Assembly (NCBI GenBank): GCA_027067055.1
Contig: JAMOMK010000035.1
Span: 1 to 33,040 of the forward strand
Length of the DNA: 33,040 bases
DNA from: Lysobacterales bacterium
Lineage (GTDB): Bacteria > Pseudomonadota > Gammaproteobacteria > Xanthomonadales > Marinicellaceae
Direction of reading: 5' to 3'
Positions 1 to 6,638 of the stretch are shown in pieces. Both the position numbers and the translations under genes were made by a program. The stretch's first letter is position 1, and every line of letters starts with the position of its first letter. Under the pieces are notes generated by a model that did not search any database, had not been told where the DNA came from, and saw only the letters and a program-made list of their open reading frames with translations.

Positions 1-21
1 GCTTAATTGTAATATCTTCAC

Positions 22-104
22 GTAGTGGAGTCCCTTGTGGGCTCCTTTTTAAACAAAATCAATGGAGTTCAAGCAAACAAGGCTCCCACAAGGGAAGCCA
101 CTAC
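22..104. repeat. REPIN-like inverted pair of REP hairpins
   Basis: Two 24-base elements lie in inverted orientation at 22-45 and 81-104 (complement), about 35 bases apart. Each begins with GTAG then T, followed by a hairpin of a 4-base outer stem, one bulged T, a CCC/GGG inner stem and a TTGT loop. The outer stem is GGAG/CTCC in the left copy and GGCT/AGCC in the right copy, so the two differing base pairs changed together and pairing is kept. A 5' GTAG tetranucleotide followed by an imperfect hairpin is the hallmark of REP elements mobilised by RAYT (TnpA_REP) transposases. No RAYT gene is in this window. Confidence 0.7.
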
Positions 105-116
105 AGGGAATTTTTT

Positions 117-147
117 CTCGTTCCCACACTCCTGCGTGAGAGTTGAG
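117..147. repeat. Decayed palindromic intergenic repeat
   Basis: The left arm CTCGTTCCCAC and the right arm GTGAGAGTTGAG surround a short centre, giving an imperfect palindrome with several mismatches. It resembles, from memory, the short CGTTCCCACGCTCC palindrome scattered between genes in many gammaproteobacteria. The mismatches suggest an old copy. It lies 12 bases after the REPIN-like pair. Confidence 0.4.
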
Positions 148-248
148 ACATAGGTTTTTATCATACAAGACTGTAAAATTATTCTGATGAAAGGTTAATC
201 CAGTATGGTGGTCAAGCCCAGCATTTCGGTGTTTGATTTAACAATGCT

Positions 249-280
249 GTTGGGTTTCGCAAGCTCAACGCCAATCTACG
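249..280. repeat. Decayed palindromic repeat (TTGGGTTTCGC type)
   Basis: GTTGGGTTTCGC is followed by GCTCAACGCCAATCTACG. The arms TTGGGTT and AACGCCAA pair with one extra base. It resembles the widespread intergenic repeat with TTGGGTTTCGC...GCTCAACCCAACCTACG, recalled and not searched. It sits in the same gene-free strip as two other palindromes. Confidence 0.4.
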
Positions 281-285
281 GATTT

Positions 286-316
286 TCTTCGTTCTTCACG
301 CTCCACGTGGTAATGC
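286..316. repeat. Second decayed CACGCTCC-type palindrome
   Basis: CGTTCTTCACGCTCC is followed by ACGTGGTAATGC. The core CACG/CGTG pairs around a short centre. It looks like a second, differently decayed copy of the repeat at 117-147. It abuts the calcium-repeat gene remnant. Confidence 0.3.
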
Positions 317-400
317 ACAAATATCAATAATGTCGACTCTGGTGGCGATGGCATCAATGATGGTGTGGAATATCCATCTGCTGGTGTGCTCCAAAAGCAA
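317..400 (+). pseudogene. Remnant of a thrombospondin-type-3-like calcium-binding gene
   Basis: One plus-strand frame, open from 314 to the TGA at 458-460, reads NVDSGGDGINDGVEY at about 329-373. This fits the acidic calcium-loop consensus DxDGDGIxDGVE of thrombospondin type 3 repeats, with one Asp changed to Gly. Such repeats normally occur in tandem in large secreted or surface proteins; here there is one repeat, no start codon and a stop at 311-313. The frame then runs into the 3' end of rluB on the opposite strand, where it has no meaning. It is most likely the scar of a deleted gene. Chance resemblance is possible but the motif is 12 residues long. Confidence 0.35.
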
Positions 401-410
401 GCCCTTACTT

Positions 411-1247
411 TTATCTCAAATGTCGAGCTACCAACTCACTTGTTTTGGGTGTGTATTTGATGTCTTGCATGAGGATGTTTTTCTCGCCACGAGTCAGTTC
501 TTGAAACTGTCCTGTGCGTAATTTTTTAGGTAAAAATACACCACCATAACGGACTCTTTTTAGGCGGTTAACTTTGAGGTCTTGAGATTCCCACAAACGA
601 CGAACTTCGCGATTGCGACCTTCTAATAATACCACATGAAACCATTGGTTTGCTTCTCCAATTCCTGCTTGTTGAATGTCGTTGAAGCGGGCTTTGCCGT
701 CTTCAAGTTCAACTCCGTGGCGTAAGTTGTCTAGTTTTATTTGATCTACATCGCCAAAAATTCGACAGGCATATTCTCGGTCGATTTTTGTACTTGGGTG
801 CATTAGGTGGTTGGCTAAATTGCCATCATTGGTGAATAAAATCAAGCCTGTGGTGTTGATGTCTAATCGACCAACATTTATCCAACGTTGGCGTTTGAGT
901 TCTGGTAGGTTGTCAAAGACTGTTGGGCGACCTTTTTCATCTTTTCGCGTACATATTTCACCAAGTGGTTTGTTGTACATTAGTATTTGTAAATCTTGTG
1001 CTTGTGGTTCTATGACCCATTTGCGATTTTTCCAGTTAATAATGTCGCCTTCTTCAAGTGTTTGACCTAATTCAACCACTTTGCCATTGATGTATATTTG
1101 TGCCATTTTGATGGCTTTTTCTATTTGTCTGCGCGAACCTAAGCCACTGCGTGCTAGAATCTTTTGAATGCGTTCCTGTTTTATTTCAGTGACTGTTTCA
1201 TTAGGTGTTTCATTTGATGCTTGGGTTGTTGTTTTTTCTTGACTCAT
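411..1247 (-). CDS. rluB: 23S rRNA pseudouridine synthase RluB (RsuA family)
   Basis: Isomerises a uridine of 23S rRNA to pseudouridine (U2605 in E. coli, by family knowledge). The 278-residue protein has an S4 RNA-binding domain at about 25-72 (RIQKILARSGLGSRRQIEKA) and then the RsuA-type catalytic domain. The catalytic aspartate is D129 in GRLDINTTGL, and the conserved GRNREVRRLWE follows. A polar, Thr-rich tail of about 22 residues precedes S4. The ATG overlaps the scpB stop by 4 bases (ATGA), so translation is probably coupled. The scpA-scpB-rluB order is common in gammaproteobacteria and favours RluB over the paralogues RluE, RluF or RsuA. Length is close to E. coli RluB (291). Confidence 0.9.
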   Translation of the reverse strand: MSQEKTTTQASNETPNETVTEIKQERIQKILARSGLGSRRQIEKAIKMAQIYINGKVVELGQTLEEGDIINWKNRKWVIEPQAQDLQILMYNKPLGEICTRKDEKGRPTVFDNLPELKRQRWINVGRLDINTTGLILFTNDGNLANHLMHPSTKIDREYACRIFGDVDQIKLDNLRHGVELEDGKARFNDIQQAGIGEANQWFHVVLLEGRNREVRRLWESQDLKVNRLKRVRYGGVFLPKKLRTGQFQELTRGEKNILMQDIKYTPKTSELVARHLR

Positions 1248-1855
1248 TCTTCTTCGTTGTTGTTTTTGAATTGTTGTTGGAAGGCATCTTCTTTTGGTTT
1301 GGGCTCTAAGTCAAGCTCTGGCATGATAGTTTCGATATCTTTTATTTCCGCAAGAGTGGGTAAGTCTTGTAATGACTTCATGTTAAAGTAGTCTAAGAAC
1401 TCTTTAGTCGTACCAAACATTGCCGGCTTTCCTGGTACATCCCGATAACCCAAAACCCGAATCCAGTCTCTATCCATCAAGGTGCGAATAATGTAACTGC
1501 TCACAGCAACGCCTCGTACTTCTTCAATTTCACCACGTGTTACGGGTTGTCTGTAGGCGATTAATGCGATGGTTTCGAGTAAAGCTCGAGTGTATTTTTT
1601 TGGTTTTTCTTCCCATAGTTTAGTAATCCATGGTTGTAGGGTTTGCTTAGTTTGTAGGCGAAAACCACTGGCAACTTCTTTTAGTTCTATGCCGCGATCT
1701 TCAAAATCTTTAGCAAGATTTTCTATAGCTTTAGCGATATCATTATGTGTTAACTCACTTTCAGACAATATGTTTTGTAAGCGTTTAATTGTCACTGGCT
1801 CACCAGCAGCTAATAATACGGCTTCAATAATGTTTTTTATTTGTTTAAGTTCCAC
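1244..1855 (-). CDS. scpB: Segregation and condensation protein B
   Basis: ScpB dimerises and, with ScpA, forms the non-SMC part of the SMC-ScpAB condensin that organises and segregates the chromosome. The 203-residue protein has the two winged-helix domains of the family; the signature region is LLETIALIAYRQPVTRGEIEEVRGV and GYRDVPGKPAMFGTT (cited by its parts). The C-terminal 30 residues are acidic and low-complexity. The start codon is GTG at 1855, sharing one base with the TAG stop of scpA, with a good AAGGAG ribosome site inside the end of scpA. No smc gene is in the window. Presence of ScpAB implies Smc rather than MukBEF, by family knowledge. Confidence 0.93.
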   Translation of the reverse strand: MELKQIKNIIEAVLLAAGEPVTIKRLQNILSESELTHNDIAKAIENLAKDFEDRGIELKEVASGFRLQTKQTLQPWITKLWEEKPKKYTRALLETIALIAYRQPVTRGEIEEVRGVAVSSYIIRTLMDRDWIRVLGYRDVPGKPAMFGTTKEFLDYFNMKSLQDLPTLAEIKDIETIMPELDLEPKPKEDAFQQQFKNNNEEE

Positions 1856-2739
1856 TATTCTTCTCCTTCTACAGCTAATGACTTGATGTAAATTTGCCCA
1901 TAGTTTTCTTCTTGAGTGATATCTAATACTTGAGATTTAAGTAATTCTAATACAGCTAAGAATGTCACGACAACACCTTGGCGTCCTTCATGAACATTGA
2001 ACAATGATTCAAAAGTGAAAAATTTCTTATCGCGAATAACATCAAGTAGGTAAGTCATTTTATCACGAACACTTAAAGGTTCTCTCTCAATTTCATGAGA
2101 GATTTTTAAATCAGCTCGAGCTAATACATCTTTGAATGCCATAATAATGTCACGCATATCCACTTCAGGAGGAATAACAAAGCTTTTTTTCGATTCCACA
2201 TGTGCACTGACGATACGGTAATCTCTAATTTCTCTTGGCAGTTCGTCAATATCTTGAGCAGCAGTTTTAAAACGTTCATATTCTTGAAGCCTGCGAACAA
2301 GTTCGGCACGAGGGTCATGCTCTTCTTCGCCTTCAGCTTCGATTTTGGGTAATAACATGCGTGATTTTATTTCTGCAAGCATGGCTGCCATGACTAGATA
2401 TTCTGCAGCTAATTCAAAGTTCATTTCACCCAAAAGATTAATGTATTCGATGTATTGGTTGGTGACTTCGTTAATTGGTATATCTAATATGTTAAGATTT
2501 TGTCTGCGAATTAAGTACAGTAATAAGTCTAAGGGTCCTTCAAAAGCTTCTAAGATAACTTCTAAAGCATCAGGAGGGATATACAAGTCAGTGGGCATTT
2601 GTGTGTAGGGCTGCCCCTCGACAATAGCAAATGGCATTTCTACTTGAACAGCTACTTTGTTGGCAACAAGTTCCTTTGTTGAAGGGTTTTTAGACAAAAT
2701 CAACGACTCCCTTTCCTTCACGGATGATAGTTGGTCCAT
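1855..2739 (-). CDS. scpA: Segregation and condensation protein A (kleisin)
   Basis: ScpA is the kleisin that bridges the two heads of the SMC dimer and carries ScpB. The 294-residue frame contains the conserved DLYIPPDALEVILEAFEGP and LDLLLYLIRRQNLNILDIPI near residues 51-90, then ELAAEYLVMAAMLAEIKSR. The start is uncertain. ATG at 2739 overlaps the end of yciO by 50 bases, whereas recognisable homology begins near M35 (ATG at 2637), which would leave a 52-base gap after yciO. Neither has a strong ribosome site. I list the longer form because the residues just before M35 look like those of related proteins as I remember them. Confidence 0.9.
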   Translation of the reverse strand: MDQLSSVKERESLILSKNPSTKELVANKVAVQVEMPFAIVEGQPYTQMPTDLYIPPDALEVILEAFEGPLDLLLYLIRRQNLNILDIPINEVTNQYIEYINLLGEMNFELAAEYLVMAAMLAEIKSRMLLPKIEAEGEEEHDPRAELVRRLQEYERFKTAAQDIDELPREIRDYRIVSAHVESKKSFVIPPEVDMRDIIMAFKDVLARADLKISHEIEREPLSVRDKMTYLLDVIRDKKFFTFESLFNVHEGRQGVVVTFLAVLELLKSQVLDITQEENYGQIYIKSLAVEGEE

Positions 2740-3307
2740 TCTCTAATAATTCCACTATTGTTGATGGCTCTGTTGGCGTGTATCCAGAGTCAATTATGTA
2801 TTCTAAGGCGTGACCAATTTGCTCATCAATTTCAAAAGCATCCAATTCTTCAACAGGTGCATTGTGTATTTCTAATGAAGAACTCATGAATGGTTCGCCC
2901 AATTCAGTGACTAATTCTGTTACGACTTTATGGTCGGGTAGTCTGACACCTATAGATTTACGGTGTTGGTGCTGTAATTTTTTTGGAACTCTGCGCGTAG
3001 CAGGGAGAATAAAAGTGTATGCTCCAGGTGTATGTGATTTAATGATTTTAAATGAGATGTTGTCCACAATGGCAAATTCACTTATTTGTGAGATGCTTTC
3101 ACAAATAATACTGTAAAAATGTAATTTATCAATATGTCTAATTTTAGCAACGGTCTTCATTGCTTGTACATTATCTAGTGCCCAGCCAATGGCATAGCCA
3201 GAATCCGTAGGGTATACAATTAATTTACCTTTTCTTATGGCGTCAGCAGCTTGTTTTATTAAGCGTGGTTGCGGATTGTCTGGGTGAACGTGTAAAATTC
3301 GAGCCAT
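2690..3307 (-). CDS. yciO: YciO-type Sua5/YrdC family protein
   Basis: A 205-residue protein of the Sua5/YrdC/YwlC fold, whose best known member makes the threonylcarbamoyl-AMP precursor of t6A in tRNA. The exact job of YciO is less settled. The sequence follows E. coli YciO closely: HPDNPQPRLIKQA near the N-terminus, IVYPTDSGYAIG, TPGAYTFILPATRRVPK, then STIVELLENGPTIIREGKG at the end. The Lys/Arg-rich nucleotide pocket (K-x-R near RKSIGVRLPDH) is present. It begins 2 bases after the asparaginase-domain gene and has a good AAAGG site 7 bases before its ATG. It leads into scpA, as in E. coli relatives where yciO lies near scpA-scpB-rluB. Confidence 0.88.
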   Translation of the reverse strand: MARILHVHPDNPQPRLIKQAADAIRKGKLIVYPTDSGYAIGWALDNVQAMKTVAKIRHIDKLHFYSIICESISQISEFAIVDNISFKIIKSHTPGAYTFILPATRRVPKKLQHQHRKSIGVRLPDHKVVTELVTELGEPFMSSSLEIHNAPVEELDAFEIDEQIGHALEYIIDSGYTPTEPSTIVELLENGPTIIREGKGVVDFV

Positions 3308-3309
3308 TG

Positions 3310-3795
3310 TTATACCTTTACAAAGCGATTTTCATCGCGATTTTTTGCTACATGTTGTGGATTCCAAACGACTCCATTCATAATAACCCAAGCCCCCTCT
3401 TTGAGAGTTTGAACCGCAGCAATAGCGCAACCAATATTAAATATAGCATCTGTGCTGGCAAAGCGTGCAGGAGTTAATGCGCCCGTTAGGACAATGGTTT
3501 TGCCAGGTATTTTTGATAAATAATTTGCTGTAGCAACCATTGAATCAGTTCCGTGAGTAATCAAAAAGTGTTTTTCCTCTGATTTTTCAATAACTTTTTT
3601 AATGAGTTCACGGTCGTCATCATTAATGTAAAGAGAATCTTTTTTCATTAAAGACATCACTTCAAAGTGGAAAGCAACTTTAAATGTGTGTAGCAAATCA
3701 CCTATGACAGGCGTGCCAATTTGGTATTCACTTGCATCATCAAAGTAAAGTTTGTCAATTGTGCCACCAGTGGTAATTATTTTTAATCGCTTCAT
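3310..3795 (-). CDS. Single-domain asparaginase-like protein
   Basis: A 161-residue protein equal to only the N-terminal domain of type I/II L-asparaginases. All four catalytic positions of that domain can be placed: T12 in TTGGTI, T83 and D84 in HGTDSM, and K151 in VAKNRDE. The C-terminal domain, which in classical tetramers completes the neighbouring subunit's active site, is absent. The frame ends cleanly 2 bases before yciO, with no trace of a lost C-terminal half, so this is a natural short form and not a broken gene. It has no signal peptide, so it is cytoplasmic. It is the first gene of the scp operon. Actual substrate unknown; amide hydrolysis is the family expectation. Confidence 0.75.
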   Translation of the reverse strand: MKRLKIITTGGTIDKLYFDDASEYQIGTPVIGDLLHTFKVAFHFEVMSLMKKDSLYINDDDRELIKKVIEKSEEKHFLITHGTDSMVATANYLSKIPGKTIVLTGALTPARFASTDAIFNIGCAIAAVQTLKEGAWVIMNGVVWNPQHVAKNRDENRFVKV

Positions 3796-3908
3796 TTTAA
3801 ATTATTTTATGTCAAAAAATCTATTTTATCCATAAATGCAGCAAAACCCAATTCAAATTTACAATGTTCTGTTGCATAATACAGTTCTAACCATAATACC
3901 TAATAAAT

Positions 3909-6572
3909 ATGCTAAAGAAAACTTATTTTTTAATTGCATTCATGCTGATGTCAATTCACGCTTACTCTCAAGAAGGTGATGTGATTGAAAGCAAGAACGA
4001 AGAAATAGTAGCAATGAGTTTAGTGGCAACTCAAGATGTTGTGTTGGAGTTAAGGGGTAATTATGGGATTAAAGCCTCAGTTGAACTGACTAAAGCTTTA
4101 TGGCAAGTACTGCATTCATACAGTAACCAACAACAAGCCCAAATCATTTGGCAATCTGCTATAAGTAAGGCGACTACTCTTGATAACTCGTTATCCACCG
4201 TTGTGAACTCTTACTATAATGCAGGAGAAGTAATGATTACTTATGTTAATGGCATGAGTGAGAAAAAGTGGAATGAAAAGAGACGTTTTAATGTGGTTAA
4301 CAAAGAAAAATTAAATAATTTTTTAAAGATGAATGATGATTTAACTATTTATTTTAATTTGCTCCCTGTGTGGGATTTGTTATTGCAAAATGTTGATAAA
4401 CAGGAAAATATTGACTGGCAAACTGTCTTTCAAAAGAGTCTGAAAGTATTTGAACAAAAAGAGCTTGTTCAGGATTCTGGTGACAAGAAGTTCTTGCCAT
4501 TAGCAGAGTCAGAATCCCAAAGTAAGGAAGTTTTGAGTGAGGTGACAACAATTGTTGCTGAATTTAATGCTTGGACACAAAGTGACAATAGACTTCTTGA
4601 TTTGTCTATTTTAATGCAAAAGGTAGAGCTGGTAAAAGATAAAGGTCTAAGTCATGCCTTGATTCGTTTTGTTTTAGCAAAGGATAGTGAACAACTATTA
4701 TCCTCAACAATGAGTTGGTTTGCACTTGCTCAGCAATTCATTGGTGAAGTTAATTCTTTTAGTGAAAGCGATTTAATCTTTTATCAGCAGTTTATTGAAG
4801 AAAATGACACATGGTTTTTAACCAAAGAGCAGGATTTAATCGCTGTTGATACAAGGTTGCCAGAACTTGTTGAGTCGAGCTTTCATCAATTAAAACCCAT
4901 TGTCAAAAACCCACATGGTATTGCAAGTGTTGAACTAACTTCAGTTTATGAACTTCTTTATCCTAATTTTGATAAATACATGGGGTCTCCATTTCGTAAA
5001 AAAATTAGAAGAGATTTAGAAGTTTGTTTAAATATCAGTGAAGAATTTGCTCCTTATCCGCAAGAACCCATTGATGAAAAACAATTTAAAGGGTGTGTTG
5101 ATGATATTTATAACTCAGCAGTTAATGAAGCAACATCACGTGAGCTATCAGGTACTTTAATAAAAGTTGAAAATAAACAAGCATTGGATCGAGCATTGGC
5201 TTTACCTGTTTGGCAGACAATAAATATTCTTTACGCTAACTTGGCATCAGTTGAGTGCCTCAAGACAACCAAGCAATTACCCAACCCATTAGAATGGACC
5301 ATGGCTGCTGAATCTATGTTGTGGTTTGCTGATAGGTGGCCTGCTTATATGGAAAAATTCCAACAAAGGAATAAAATTCAAGGTATTATTTCTAAAGGAG
5401 AGGTATTGATTGATGGTCTGGAGTGTACGGCAGGAAAAAATCGTGAATTATTAAATTCTGAATTTAATCGAGTGGTGCAATCATGGAAGCAAGTTGAAAC
5501 GGATATACAAAAAGTGATAGAAGAATTCAATGCGGCTTTCTTAAAAATAGGCAGTGACCTAGATTTAATAGATGATACGCAAAGTAAAAGTAATTACCGC
5601 GTGGAGGGGGCTAAGATTGCCGCATGTGATGTGCAAAATTCTTGTGGGGTTTTGGTAGAACTCGAGCCATCAAGAGCTTTGTATAGCCTTTTCCCTAGCC
5701 ATTTACTAGTGGCAGATCAATTAAAACAAGGCAATGTAAAGCTGTGCTATGACGATGTAGGCTGGGAAGATAGGCGTGCAGCACCGACGCATTTAGATAA
5801 TAATAATGTGGCGAATTATAGGGGTAAATTTAGTTTTTCATTAAAAGGATTTTACAATGAGCAATTAGTGTTCTCTCGCAAAATTACAGACAAACAAGAA
5901 TACAATTATATCTTTGCGGCTAATACAGAGGAGGTCTTGAATACCTACTGCCCATTATCGATAGTCGGTGACAAAATTTCTACAAAACTAGAAAGAGGTA
6001 CTTTTGGGCTGGTTCCCAATAGGTTGACTTTCTTGACGGCTTCGCGAGCTAATGAGACTGATATTTTGGTTGGTAACTGGGCATCAGGAGAAGAGTGGGA
6101 AAACGCTATACTTAGTGACGATGTTGAAGTGGTGTCGGAAGATAATTTAGAAGAATTGCAAACGAATATTTTGACAGCTTATCAAAAAAAGGCTAAACAG
6201 CTACAAGATATAATCTATAAAAGTATATTGAAAACGCAACCAAATGCATCCGATGTGCAAAAGGGTTTAGCGATAAGTTTTGCCACTATGCAACGGCATG
6301 AGAAATTATTGTTCTCATACAATTATATTTTGCAAATGGATAGATTAATGCAAGATGATGATTTGCATGGACTTTTCTTTGGAAGTAATAAAATGGTTGA
6401 TGCCTCTTCTATAAAGAATCACTTCAATAATCAAATGAATATTAATACGTTGCAAAGTGAAGTTGAACACAATTTAAAATCAAACCAAGAAAAATGGAAT
6501 GCTTTGTCTAACCAAATGTCCAACTCTCATATTCTTTCTCTGCTTTACCGACTGGATTCAATTTATCCATAG
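3909..6572 (+). CDS. Exported protein of unknown function, 887 aa
   Basis: I do not recognise the family. A signal peptide is clear: KK at 3-4, a hydrophobic run to about 17, and likely cleavage after AYS at 20. There is no lipobox. Residues 21-370 look largely helical and contain no cysteine. From 373 on there are eight cysteines (373, 396, 450, 506, 573, 579, 613, 681). Residues about 570-730 look beta-rich and form the most distinctive stretch, with CDVQNSCG, LCYDDVGWEDRR and GKFSFSLKGFY. The last 130 residues are again helical and rich in Asn and Gln. It has no membrane segment beyond the signal, so it is periplasmic or secreted. It is 66 bases upstream of dsbD on the same strand, which fits a disulfide-containing protein. 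The ATG at 3909 has no clear ribosome site. Confidence 0.6.
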   Translation: MLKKTYFLIAFMLMSIHAYSQEGDVIESKNEEIVAMSLVATQDVVLELRGNYGIKASVELTKALWQVLHSYSNQQQAQIIWQSAISKATTLDNSLSTVVNSYYNAGEVMITYVNGMSEKKWNEKRRFNVVNKEKLNNFLKMNDDLTIYFNLLPVWDLLLQNVDKQENIDWQTVFQKSLKVFEQKELVQDSGDKKFLPLAESESQSKEVLSEVTTIVAEFNAWTQSDNRLLDLSILMQKVELVKDKGLSHALIRFVLAKDSEQLLSSTMSWFALAQQFIGEVNSFSESDLIFYQQFIEENDTWFLTKEQDLIAVDTRLPELVESSFHQLKPIVKNPHGIASVELTSVYELLYPNFDKYMGSPFRKKIRRDLEVCLNISEEFAPYPQEPIDEKQFKGCVDDIYNSAVNEATSRELSGTLIKVENKQALDRALALPVWQTINILYANLASVECLKTTKQLPNPLEWTMAAESMLWFADRWPAYMEKFQQRNKIQGIISKGEVLIDGLECTAGKNRELLNSEFNRVVQSWKQVETDIQKVIEEFNAAFLKIGSDLDLIDDTQSKSNYRVEGAKIAACDVQNSCGVLVELEPSRALYSLFPSHLLVADQLKQGNVKLCYDDVGWEDRRAAPTHLDNNNVANYRGKFSFSLKGFYNEQLVFSRKITDKQEYNYIFAANTEEVLNTYCPLSIVGDKISTKLERGTFGLVPNRLTFLTASRANETDILVGNWASGEEWENAILSDDVEVVSEDNLEELQTNILTAYQKKAKQLQDIIYKSILKTQPNASDVQKGLAISFATMQRHEKLLFSYNYILQMDRLMQDDDLHGLFFGSNKMVDASSIKNHFNNQMNINTLQSEVEHNLKSNQEKWNALSNQMSNSHILSLLYRLDSIYP

Positions 6573-6638
6573 AAAACTGAAGGAAAATATTGGTCATTAG
6601 GGGCTAGGCTCATTAACAAACATAAAAAATACAAATTC

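Noticed and set aside
330-521. 63-codon plus-strand frame starting at 330
   Set aside because: It uses a different frame from the calcium-repeat remnant, shows no motif and overlaps the end of rluB on the other strand.
3310-3795. Asparaginase gene as a truncated pseudogene
   Set aside because: Catalytic residues are intact, the frame ends cleanly 2 bases before yciO, and no C-terminal domain debris is present.
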